From contig JBAVQS010000003.1 in NCBI GenBank assembly GCA_049694275.1, forward strand, positions 1 to 43,081: a stretch of 43,081 nt of DNA. Reading direction: 5' to 3'. A model generated the notes under the pieces. It was not told where the DNA came from. It searched no databases and worked only from the letters and a program-made list of their open reading frames with translations. Origin of the DNA: JBAVQS01 sp049694275. GTDB lineage: Bacteria; Chloroflexota; Anaerolineae; UBA4142; SHND01. Positions 17,798-24,947 of this stretch are shown here, in pieces; within the stretch, counting starts at the first letter, position 1, and every line of letters begins with the position of its first letter. A program made the translations under genes and the position numbers.

Positions 17798-17820
17798 AGG
17801 GCGAGCCGCCGGTTCGCCCT
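17798..17820. repeat. Short palindrome directly after the LacI gene
   Basis: Arms AGGGCGAGCC and GGTTCGCCCT pair with one G-U position around the loop GCC, just beyond the stop codon of the regulator gene. There is no U-run, so it is a weak terminator candidate or one of the small palindromic repeats. Confidence 0.5.
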
Positions 17821-17823
17821 ACT

Positions 17824-18846
17824 TTAATCACAACCACACGACTGCCGGAGCATGAGCTCGGTCGGCAGCACAATCATCGGCTCGGGCGTCTGGCCGTGAA
17901 TGAGGCGTACCAGTTGCCTGACCGCCTGGTGTGCGACCTGTTCGGTCGGCGCGCGGACCGTCGTCAGCGGCGGAGTCATGTAGGCAGACAGACGCTGATC
18001 GTCGAATCCCGCGACCGATACGTCGGCGGGGACCACGCGCCCGGCCTCGCGCAGCGCCGCGAGTGCGCCCACGGCGGTTTCATCCGTCGAGGCAAAGACG
18101 GCGTCGAATGGGTACTGCTCCGAGAGCAACCGGCGGACCGCGGTATAGGCCACGTTCCGGTCAAAATCGCCCACGATGACCAGCCGGGGGTCAAAGGCCA
18201 GATCGTGTTGTTCCAGCGCCTCGCGATAGCCCGCCTGGCGCCGCTGTGAATCCTCATTCTCCGCCGGGCCGCTGATAAACACGATGCGCCGGCGGTGGTG
18301 CGCCTGGACCAGGTGCGTGACGACATGACACGCCGCCGCGTTGTTCTCGACCGTCACGCAGGGGATGGCGATCCCTTCTGGCGGGGCCTGGTGGAGCAGG
18401 ACCACCGGCAGGCCGGATTCGTAACAGGCGGTGAGGCCGGCCGGGCTGAGGGTGTGTGCGAATACCAGCAGCCCATCGGTGTTGTGCGCGCCAAGCGACG
18501 GGGGGAGTTGGTCCTGCGCGCCGCGTCCGCCGGTCGTCGTAATGAGGAGGTGAAATCCCGCCGCGCGCACCGCGGCTTCGACGCCGGTGAGGAGTGGAAT
18601 AAAGAAATCGTTGTTGAGCTGGGAGAGGAGCAGGCCCAGGGTATTGGTCCGGCGGGTGGCGAGGCTGCGCGCCGCTTCGCGGGGCGTATAGCGGAGCTCG
18701 TGCATCGCCGCCTGAACACGGAAAGCGGTCGCCGCATCCACCGGCGCCGTCCGGTTAATCACACGGCTGACGGTGGCAATCGACACACCCGAGCGATGGG
18801 CGACATCGGCAATCGTCGGGTGCGAGTTCGTTCTCGCTTGACGCAT
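17824..18846 (-). CDS. LacI-family transcriptional regulator
   Basis: The 340-residue protein begins with the LacI helix-turn-helix (TIADVAHRSGVSIATVSRVI, about residues 11-30). The hinge helix region follows (YTPREAARSLATRRTNTLGLLL), then a periplasmic-binding-protein-like sugar-sensing domain with GLLVFAH, RRRIVFISGP, DAVFASTDETAVGAL and VSVAGFDD, ending in CGC D. The ATG at 18846 has GAGG five bases upstream and puts the HTH at the usual distance from the N terminus; an ATG 28 codons upstream lacks a ribosome site. It precedes the GH4 and kinase genes on the same strand, so they are its likely targets. A matching operator at 18977-19005 suggests autoregulation. The inducer is probably a disaccharide or its phosphate. 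Confidence 0.93.
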   Translation of the reverse strand: MRQARTNSHPTIADVAHRSGVSIATVSRVINRTAPVDAATAFRVQAAMHELRYTPREAARSLATRRTNTLGLLLSQLNNDFFIPLLTGVEAAVRAAGFHLLITTTGGRGAQDQLPPSLGAHNTDGLLVFAHTLSPAGLTACYESGLPVVLLHQAPPEGIAIPCVTVENNAAACHVVTHLVQAHHRRRIVFISGPAENEDSQRRQAGYREALEQHDLAFDPRLVIVGDFDRNVAYTAVRRLLSEQYPFDAVFASTDETAVGALAALREAGRVVPADVSVAGFDDQRLSAYMTPPLTTVRAPTEQVAHQAVRQLVRLIHGQTPEPMIVLPTELMLRQSCGCD

Positions 18847-18976
18847 ACGGACCTCGGCAGGAGGAGTATCCGGCGCGGTAGCAACGGCCTGGTATGCCGT
18901 CTTGCGCGGTACTGACGTCTCGCATGGCACGCTGTCTCGCGCGGAATAGCCCCTCGAAACAGGGGAAAATATGCTA

Positions 18977-19005
18977 CTGTAAACGCTTACTGAAAGCGTT
19001 TACAG
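18977..19005. promoter_or_regulatory. LacI-type operator, two abutting cre-like sites
   Basis: TGTAAACGCTTACT (18978-18991) and TGAAAGCGTTTACA (18991-19004) share one base. The second fits the LacI/CcpA consensus TGWAANCGNTNWCA exactly, the first with one change. Together they make a 12-bp perfect inverted repeat (18977-18988 with 18994-19005). The site lies upstream of the LacI gene and just after the end of the OsmC gene, so it most likely controls the regulator/GH4/kinase transcript. Confidence 0.85.
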
Positions 19006-19038
19006 TGTAGCATGGAGAGCAGGGAACTGTCAAGCTTT

Positions 19039-19452
19039 TCAGGGTGTGATCTCGTAGCGGGTGGTGATATCGGCGCTCTTTTCGAGCATCCCTTCGACCG
19101 TGCAGTATTTGCTCCGCGAGAGCGCGATGGCGCGCTCGACCGATTCGGACTTGACCTTGCCCTTGAGGTGATAGACGACCTCGATGTGGGTAAAGATGCG
19201 CGGTTCCTGTTCACGGCGCACGCCGCGCGTCTCGACCTCCAGCCCTTCCAGGGGCTCGCGCATCTTGGTCAGAATCGATACCACATCCATCGCCGTGCAG
19301 CCGGCGAGCGCGGTCATGACGAGCTCGACCGGCGTCGGGCCGTGACTCGTCTTGCCCTCCGCCGCGCTGTCCATCGTGACGTGCTGTCCGGTTGCCGTGG
19401 TCGCGTCGAACGTCATCGCGTTCCGCCAGGTGACCTGCGAAAATTGCTTCAT
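19039..19452 (-). CDS. OsmC-like peroxiredoxin-type protein
   Basis: OsmC/Ohr proteins use a Cys pair to reduce organic hydroperoxides or related oxidants in the cytosol. This 137-residue protein has GPTPVELVMTALAGCTAMD with C52 on the central helix and SKYCTVE with C117, the expected two redox cysteines, within the normal length. It belongs to the YhfA-like or general OsmC branch rather than classical Ohr, judging by eye. AGGAG lies five bases before the ATG. It is the last gene of an operon with the VKOR-type protein and the selenocysteine DsbA candidate, 12 bases after the former, which places it in a thiol-redox context. Confidence 0.9.
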   Translation of the reverse strand: MKQFSQVTWRNAMTFDATTATGQHVTMDSAAEGKTSHGPTPVELVMTALAGCTAMDVVSILTKMREPLEGLEVETRGVRREQEPRIFTHIEVVYHLKGKVKSESVERAIALSRSKYCTVEGMLEKSADITTRYEITP

Positions 19453-19464
19453 GGAGGCTCCTTG

Positions 19465-19902
19465 CTATTCGGTCGCCGGCTCGGCCGCGAGCGGCTGCCG
19501 GTACTCGATGATGCTCAGAATCAGGGTGAGGGTGATAATGATGGCCGACAGGACACACCATGGGCAGATCTCGTGGATGACATAGAGCTCGATATAGGTG
19601 AGATAGCCGGAAAAGGCCACGCCGATGGCGGCGACCAGAAAGCGGGCATACCGCGCATAATCGCCATAGAGGTCACGCAGGATGGCAAAGCCGAATGCGA
19701 GCAGGCTCAGGTAGGTCAGCCCGCCCAGCAGCGCCACCGGGATGCCCAACAACTCGGACCAGCGGCTGGTGTTGACCACTTCACAATCGCCCACGCCCAG
19801 GCAGACCGCGTTCCACCAGCCCCAGTGCACGGTCAATAGATAGGCGGACACCGCCGTGCCGAGCACCGCCAGGCCAATGAGAATCGGATTGAGATATTTC
19901 AT
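19465..19902 (-). CDS. VKOR-family membrane protein, DsbB-like quinone-linked disulfide oxidase
   Basis: Bacterial VKOR homologues reoxidise DsbA-like proteins and pass electrons to quinones. The 145 residues show four hydrophobic helices, the outside loop pair C34 and C40 (VCLGVGDCEVV), the conserved Ser/Thr with an aromatic (NTSRW) and GIPVALLG, and the active-site CPWC (C113, C116) at the start of the last helix. It is not fused to a thioredoxin domain; the partner is the DsbA-like gene directly upstream. GGAG lies four bases before the ATG. Between the two genes is a small palindrome (19917-19936). Confidence 0.92.
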   Translation of the reverse strand: MKYLNPILIGLAVLGTAVSAYLLTVHWGWWNAVCLGVGDCEVVNTSRWSELLGIPVALLGGLTYLSLLAFGFAILRDLYGDYARYARFLVAAIGVAFSGYLTYIELYVIHEICPWCVLSAIIITLTLILSIIEYRQPLAAEPATE

Positions 19903-19916
19903 GTTACTCCATCTGT

Positions 19917-19936
19917 GGGCAGGGCGCCCCCTGCCC
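19917..19936. repeat. Short GGGCAGGG/CCCTGCCC palindrome inside the operon
   Basis: Perfect 8-bp arms around a four-base loop, right after the stop of the DsbA-like gene and before the VKOR ribosome site. It may lower expression of the downstream genes or protect the upstream mRNA end; it also resembles the palindromes at 15216 and 17798. Confidence 0.5.
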
Positions 19937-20608
19937 CTACTGCAAGCTGTCGATGAGCCGGGTCATCTGGCTCGCCGAGAGCGCGCCTTCATATTTTTGT
20001 CCGTTGATAAAAAAGGTCGGCGTCGCCTGGACCCCGAGCCCGAGCCCCTGGGTCTTTTCCTGCTGGATGGCGGTCTGGTACTTGTCGCTGTCAAAGCAGG
20101 TATTGAACGCGGTCGCGTCCAGCGTGAGGCGCGCGGCAAACTCTTTGAGGTGCGCCCGGGAGAACGCGCCCTGGTTTTCACCGGCCTGGTTATCGAACAC
20201 CAGCCAGGTGTACTCCCAGAACTTGTTCTGCTCGCCGGCGCAGTTGGCCGCTTCCGCCGCCCAGGTGGATTCCGGTCCAATGCTCGCAAAGTGATGATAA
20301 ACCACTTTGGCCTTGCCTGTGTCGATATACTGCGGAGCGATCTGACGTAACACGACGTCAGCACGACCACAGTACGGTCACTGGAAATCCGACCACACGT
20401 CGATGGTCGCCTTGGCCGTCGTTTTCCCCCAGGTGCGTCCAGCGACGGCGCTTGGCGTCGGCGCGCTGGGGGACGGCTGCATCACGCTGATGCTGACGAC
20501 GAGGGCGACCAGCAGCACGGCCACCACTCCGCCGGCAATGAGTAACGGAGTCATGTCCCGCCGTGGCGCCGGCCGGCTCTTGCGTTGCCTGACCGTTTGT
20601 TTTGTCAT
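19937..20608 (-). CDS. DsbA-like thioredoxin-fold protein with in-frame TGA at the active site, candidate selenoprotein
   Basis: Read through one TGA (20380-20378), this is a 223-residue protein: a basic N terminus, one membrane helix (about 20-43), a Pro/Ser linker, then a DsbA/Thioredoxin_4 domain. The active site reads F-Q-(TGA)-P-Y-C-G, so TGA stands at residue 77, where relatives have the first Cys of CPYC, with the resolving C80 intact. The cis-Pro loop (QATPTFFING), the GPESTWAAEAANCAGEQ helix and the C-terminal helix are all present, and there is no other stop. Reading TGA as selenocysteine gives U-P-Y-C. A two-stage stem-loop follows at the distance expected for a bacterial SECIS. 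It heads an operon with its likely reoxidant, VKOR, and an OsmC protein. AGAGG lies about ten bases before the ATG. The alternative, a recent nonsense mutation, would have had to hit this one codon. Confidence 0.8.
20328..20374 (-). promoter_or_regulatory. Candidate bacterial SECIS stem-loop
   Basis: Starting three bases after the TGA, UACUGUGG (20374-20367) pairs with CCGCAGUA (20335-20328), eight pairs with one G-U. Above an internal loop, CUGACGU (20361-20355) pairs perfectly with ACGUCAG (20348-20342) and closes the apical loop CGUGUU. From TGA to the loop there are 23 bases, and the loop has G at its second position. Bacterial SECIS elements are described with a UGA-to-loop distance of about 16-37 bases and a G in the first two loop positions. 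Confidence 0.7.
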
Positions 20609-20774
20609 GTTCTGTCCCTCTCTATGGGTTTATTATATGGATGCAGGCGTAATTCGCGAAACAGCGAATCCCCCGCGCCGGCTCCCTCTGGTTATAGCAC
20701 AATTGTCGATTTTGTGAAAAAAAGCGCAAGGGCCGGCGCGCCGCATGTCATGGTTGCGAGAGGACACCCGCCAC

Positions 20775-20802
20775 TTGGTTTTCCCCGGTTTCCGTATATA
20801 AT
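20775..20802 (+). promoter_or_regulatory. Promoter of the B12-binding radical SAM gene
   Basis: A perfect -10 box TATAAT (20797-20802) lies 20 bases before the ATG, with a weak -35 TTGGTT (20775-20780) at a 16-base spacing. Transcription would begin near 20809, just before the AGGTGAT ribosome site. The rest of the 214-base divergent gap shows nothing recognisable. Confidence 0.6.
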
Positions 20803-20822
20803 CGAGGGATAGGTGATATGGA

Positions 20823-22226
20823 ATGAAGATACTGCTCGTCTCTCCCGAATCGCGCCTCTGGAATGAGCGCGCTCACATCCACAACGGCCTCGGCTATCTC
20901 GCCGGCGCCCTGCTCCATGCCGGCTATGCCGTCGATATCTTCGACGGGGCGGTCGAAACCGAATCGCTGGACCAGCGGCTCACGCGCGAGCTGTTCGACA
21001 TCGTCGGCGTCTCTGCCCCAACCCCGCTTATTCATGAGGCGTGGGAGGATGCGCGAATTGCCAAGGCGCACGGCGCGGTGACGATTCTCGGCGGCCCGCA
21101 TCTCACGCTCATGCCAGAGGAATCGACCGGCCACCCCGAGGTGGATTTTGTCGCCCGCGGCGAGGCCGAAGAGACGATTGTCGAGTTCGTCCGGACCGTC
21201 GAGACGTATGGCGTGCAGGCCAAAGCCCGCTTTCGCTCGATTCAGGGGCTCTCCTTTCGCGACGACGCCGGCAATATCATGCACAACCCGCCGCGCCCGC
21301 TCGCGCAGGACCTGGACGCGATCCCCTTTCCGGCCTACCACCTCTTCAAGATCGAGCGCTATACCAACCTGCAGCCGCTGACGGATGGGCTCGACCCGCA
21401 CGCGCGCTCGTACACCATCCTTACCTCGCGCGGCTGCCCGTACCAGTGCACCTACTGCAGCAAGCCGATCACCGGCAACACCTGGCGCGCCCGTTCGGTT
21501 GAGAACGTCGTCAAGGAATGGCGGATGCTCGTGGACGAGCTGCACGCCAAAGAGATCGGGGTGACCGACGACATCTGGAACCTGGATTTAAAGCGGGCCA
21601 AGGAATTGTGCTGCGCGCTGATCGCTGAGGGGCTGAACAAGGTCCCGTGGGTGACGATTCACGGCATGAAGGTCAATCACGCGGACGCCGAGCTGTTCCA
21701 GTTAATGAAACAGGCGGGGTGCCGGCGCGTCGGCTTTGGCGTCGAGAGCGGCGACGAGTTCATTCTGAAACGCGTCGTCAAAAAATCCCAGACGTATGAC
21801 CAGGTGCGCGCCGCGTTCAAGAACGCCCGCGCCGCCGGGCTCCAGACGATGGGCTTTTTCATCTTTGGGATGCCGTACGAGACCGAAGAGACGATGGAAA
21901 AGACCATCCAGCTCGCGCTCGAGCTCGACCCGGACCTGGCGAATTTCATGATCGCCTCGCCGTATCCCGGCACCCAGATGTGGGACCTGCTCCAACGGGA
22001 GGGGCGTATCTATGCGCAGGACTGGAGCGAGCTGGCGATTCATTCCGACCACGCCCATTTCGAGATCGGCGACCTGAAACCCGAGCTCGTTGAAAAGAAA
22101 TGGCACGAAGCCTATCGCCGCTTTTACTTTAGGCCCCGGCGGCTCGCCCAGCGCGCCCTCCAGGCGGACACCTGGCGCAATTTCATCCCCCGCCTCCGCG
22201 ACGCCGTCCGGTTCTTTTCCGCCTGA
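20823..22226 (+). CDS. B12-binding-domain radical SAM protein
   Basis: The 467 residues hold an N-terminal cobalamin-binding Rossmann domain (MKILLVSPES, then ILGGPHLTLMPEE, DFVARGEAE) and a radical SAM barrel with the 4Fe-4S motif CxxxCxxC at C205, C209 and C212 (SRGCPYQCTYC), followed by GFGVESGDE and FFIFGMPYET. The layout is that of the BchE/HpnR-like class that does methylations or other radical chemistry on lipids, pigments or antibiotics. The cobalamin domain lacks an obvious DxHxxG motif, as is common in this class. The specific reaction cannot be told. It stands alone, divergent from the selenoprotein operon and convergent with the exporter operon, so context gives no clue. Confidence 0.9.
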   Translation: MKILLVSPESRLWNERAHIHNGLGYLAGALLHAGYAVDIFDGAVETESLDQRLTRELFDIVGVSAPTPLIHEAWEDARIAKAHGAVTILGGPHLTLMPEESTGHPEVDFVARGEAEETIVEFVRTVETYGVQAKARFRSIQGLSFRDDAGNIMHNPPRPLAQDLDAIPFPAYHLFKIERYTNLQPLTDGLDPHARSYTILTSRGCPYQCTYCSKPITGNTWRARSVENVVKEWRMLVDELHAKEIGVTDDIWNLDLKRAKELCCALIAEGLNKVPWVTIHGMKVNHADAELFQLMKQAGCRRVGFGVESGDEFILKRVVKKSQTYDQVRAAFKNARAAGLQTMGFFIFGMPYETEETMEKTIQLALELDPDLANFMIASPYPGTQMWDLLQREGRIYAQDWSELAIHSDHAHFEIGDLKPELVEKKWHEAYRRFYFRPRRLAQRALQADTWRNFIPRLRDAVRFFSA

Positions 22227-22238
22227 ACAAACTGCCGG

Positions 22239-22898
22239 TTACTGTGGCGTTTCGCGCGTGTAAATCGTCACCGTCGCCGACATTCCCGGGACGAGCCGCG
22301 TCCCGGCATAGTCAAATACGACTTTGACCGGGACCTTTTGGGTGCTGTCGCTGGAGCTCGTGAGACTGATGCTCGGGGCGAGCACATTCGTCGTCGCCGA
22401 CCCAATGTCCACGACCTTGCCGCGGAAGGTGCGATTGACATCGCCGATTCCCACGTCGGCGGTCTGCCCGATGCGGACCTCGTTGACCCGCGATTCGTCG
22501 ACGTTCACCACGACCCAGAGCTGATTCAAATCCACGATGCTCGCAATCGACTGCCCGGCCGCAATCGTTTCGCCGACGCTGACATTCCGCACGGCGAGGG
22601 TGCCGCTCATCGGGCTGGTCACGTACGCGAGCAGGCGCGCGCCGGAAGGCGCCGCGGAAATGACCTGAATCGTCGCGAGCACGTCGTCCTTTTTCACGCT
22701 GGCCCCCTGGTCGGCGAGGAGATCATGAATCTGCCCGGAGGCAGGGGCCGCGACGCGGACGAAAGAGCCGGTGACGCTGGCATCGTTCGAGTTAAAGAAA
22801 CTGTAGGAGGGTTGGTACCAAAAGAAATAGCCCGCCACTCCGAGCGCTGCCAGGACGACGATTAAAGCGATAAACAAGACTGGACGAAATTTACGCAT
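22239..22898 (-). CDS. Membrane-fusion (HlyD/EmrA-like) adaptor, short form
   Basis: A 219-residue protein with one N-terminal membrane helix (about 5-25), a biotinyl-lipoyl-like half motif (GSFVRVAAPASGQIHDLLADQGASVKKDDVLATI), a second lipoyl half (SPMSGTLAVRNVSVGETIAAGQSIASIVD) and a beta-barrel domain ending PGMSATVTIYT. The long coiled-coil hairpin of classical adaptors is missing. In an organism without a clear outer membrane such a protein may help an exporter in the cell envelope. The ATG at 22898 has GAGG five bases upstream; eleven codons of open frame before it lack a start signal. It is the last gene of the MarR-controlled exporter operon. Confidence 0.85.
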   Translation of the reverse strand: MRKFRPVLFIALIVVLAALGVAGYFFWYQPSYSFFNSNDASVTGSFVRVAAPASGQIHDLLADQGASVKKDDVLATIQVISAAPSGARLLAYVTSPMSGTLAVRNVSVGETIAAGQSIASIVDLNQLWVVVNVDESRVNEVRIGQTADVGIGDVNRTFRGKVVDIGSATTNVLAPSISLTSSSDSTQKVPVKVVFDYAGTRLVPGMSATVTIYTRETPQ

Positions 22899-22949
22899 GG
22901 TATCCTCGACTTTGAATTTTGAGCGCAGCAAGCGTTACAGGAACGCGGT

Positions 22950-24947
22950 CTACACCTTGACTTGATTGGGGGCTGCCTCGTAGAGGACAGCCTCATAAGG
23001 GACCGCGTCATGCGTGGCCCCCCCTCGGAACTGGCTGTTGTACAGATCGGCATAAAAGCCGTTTTGTGCGAGCAGTCCGGCATGTGTGCCCTGCTCGATG
23101 ATTGCGCCGTGATTCATCACCAGGATGAGATCGGCGTTGCGGATCGTCGAGAGGCGGTGCGCAATCACAAAACTCGTTCGGCCCTTCATTAACTGGCTCA
23201 TCGCATCTTGAATCAAAAGCTCGGTGCGGGTATCGACGCTGCTGGTCGCCTCGTCCAGAATCAGGATCTCCGGATCGGCCAGGAACGCGCGGGCGATGGT
23301 CAGCAACTGCTTTTGCCCCTGCGAGATATTGGAGGCCTCCTCGTTGAGAACGGTATGGTAGCCTTCCGGCAGCGTCCGGATAAAGTGATCGGCATAGGCC
23401 GCTTTTGACGCTTTTATGATTTGTTCCTCGGTGGCATCTTCCCGGCCATAGGCAATATTTTCGCGGAGGGTGCCGTGGAAAAGCCAGGTATCCTGCAGGA
23501 CCATGCCGAACATGCAGCGTAAATCGCCGCGCTTGAGCTCCGTGATATCGACGCCGTCCACCAAAATCTTGCCGCCGTTGACTTCGTAAAAGCGCATTAG
23601 CAGATTGACGAGCGTGGTCTTGCCGGCGCCGGTCGGCCCCACAATCGCGATCATCTGGCCCGGCTTGGCCTCGATACTCAGGTCCTCCATCAGAATTTTA
23701 TCCGGGCTGTAACCGAAATGGACATGCTGGAACTGGACGTGCCCCTGGGGGACTGTAATCACCGCCGACTCGGCGACCTCAAGCGTCTGTTCCTGTTCAT
23801 CCAACAGTTCAAAGACCCGCTCCGCCGAGGCGATGGCGGATTGGATGACGTTGGCAATGTTCGCCAGTTGCGTGATAGGCTGGGTAAACTGGTTGGCATA
23901 TTGAATGAATGCCTGGACGTCCCCCAGCGAAATCCCATTCTGCGTCACCATGACGCCGCCCACCACCGCCACCAGGACATAGCCCAGATTCCCGACAAAG
24001 CGCATCAGCGGCATGATGATGCCGGAAACGAATTGCGCTCGCCATCCGGCCTCGCGGAGCTTGTCGTTGAGCTCGTCAAATTGGGCAATCGCTTTAGCTT
24101 CATGCCCAAAGGCTTTGACAATCTTGTGACCGGTAAACATCTCTTCGACATGGCCGTTGAGTTCGCCCAACGACTTTTGCTGATTCCGAAAGTATTCCTG
24201 TGACCGTTTCGCAATGCCGGCGATCACCACCACGCTCAAGGGGAGCGTTACCAGCACGATCAGGGTCAAGACCCAACTGATGGAGAGCATCATCACCATC
24301 ACGCCGACCAGCGAAACGGCCGAGGTGATGGTCTGCATCAGGCTCTGCTGAAGCGTAAAGCCGATGTTGTCCATGTCGTTGACGGCGCGGCTCAGGATTT
24401 CGCCATGGGTCCGCCCGTCAAAGTATTTGAGCGGCAGGCGGGAAAGCTTTTGATCGACCTCCTGGCGCAGTTTGTAGATCGTTCGCTGCGATACCCCGGC
24501 CATCAGATACTGTTGCATAAAGATGAACAGCGCGCTGATCAGATACAACACGACCAGGAGGAGGATGATCCTGCCGATATAGTCAAAATCAATGCCGGGG
24601 ACCGGGAACAGTTGCAGGTTGAGCGACGGGTTTTGGGCCAGTTGTTGTCTGATCGTCTGGTTCCGTGCCTCGACCATGAACCGGTCAATCAGATTGTTGA
24701 ATAGCCGGGTTGTGGCAAACCCCAGGATTTTGGGGCCGACGATGTTGAACACCGTCCCAATGATGGCGGCGATGAGCACGATGAACAGGTTGATCTTTTC
24801 CGGTATAAAGTAGCGGAGCAGGCGGTTCAGTGTGCCGGTAAAGTCCTTGGCTTTTTCGACGGGCCGGCCCATGGCGCCCATGGGGCCCCCGCCCATCGGA
24901 CCCCGTTGCTGGTTGGCTTGTCTTCTGGTGCTGCTGTTGGCGATCAT
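22950..24947 (-). CDS. ABC exporter half-transporter, catalytically complete subunit
   Basis: A 665-residue membrane-ATPase fusion of the multidrug type: a six-helix ABC domain (about 50-375, with an unusual extracellular insertion around 93-122) and a nucleotide-binding domain with Walker A GPTGAGKT (437-444), signature ISQGQ (541-545), Walker B ILILDE with catalytic E566, and the H-loop VIAHRLST. The N terminus has a Gly/Met/Pro-rich tail (GPMGGGPMGAMGRP). Its signature has Gln where most have Gly, which fits the degenerate half of a heterodimer. Its ATG overlaps the TGA of the next ABC gene (ATGA), so the two are translationally coupled and should pair. The substrate is unknown; the MarR regulator suggests drugs or phenolic compounds. 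Confidence 0.93.
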   Translation of the reverse strand: MIANSSTRRQANQQRGPMGGGPMGAMGRPVEKAKDFTGTLNRLLRYFIPEKINLFIVLIAAIIGTVFNIVGPKILGFATTRLFNNLIDRFMVEARNQTIRQQLAQNPSLNLQLFPVPGIDFDYIGRIILLLVVLYLISALFIFMQQYLMAGVSQRTIYKLRQEVDQKLSRLPLKYFDGRTHGEILSRAVNDMDNIGFTLQQSLMQTITSAVSLVGVMVMMLSISWVLTLIVLVTLPLSVVVIAGIAKRSQEYFRNQQKSLGELNGHVEEMFTGHKIVKAFGHEAKAIAQFDELNDKLREAGWRAQFVSGIIMPLMRFVGNLGYVLVAVVGGVMVTQNGISLGDVQAFIQYANQFTQPITQLANIANVIQSAIASAERVFELLDEQEQTLEVAESAVITVPQGHVQFQHVHFGYSPDKILMEDLSIEAKPGQMIAIVGPTGAGKTTLVNLLMRFYEVNGGKILVDGVDITELKRGDLRCMFGMVLQDTWLFHGTLRENIAYGREDATEEQIIKASKAAYADHFIRTLPEGYHTVLNEEASNISQGQKQLLTIARAFLADPEILILDEATSSVDTRTELLIQDAMSQLMKGRTSFVIAHRLSTIRNADLILVMNHGAIIEQGTHAGLLAQNGFYADLYNSQFRGGATHDAVPYEAVLYEAAPNQVKV

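Noticed and set aside
20351..20380. Two separate genes (a short membrane peptide and a thioredoxin fragment) instead of one
   Set aside because: They share one frame with only a TGA between them, each alone lacks half of the active site, and a stem-loop follows the TGA.
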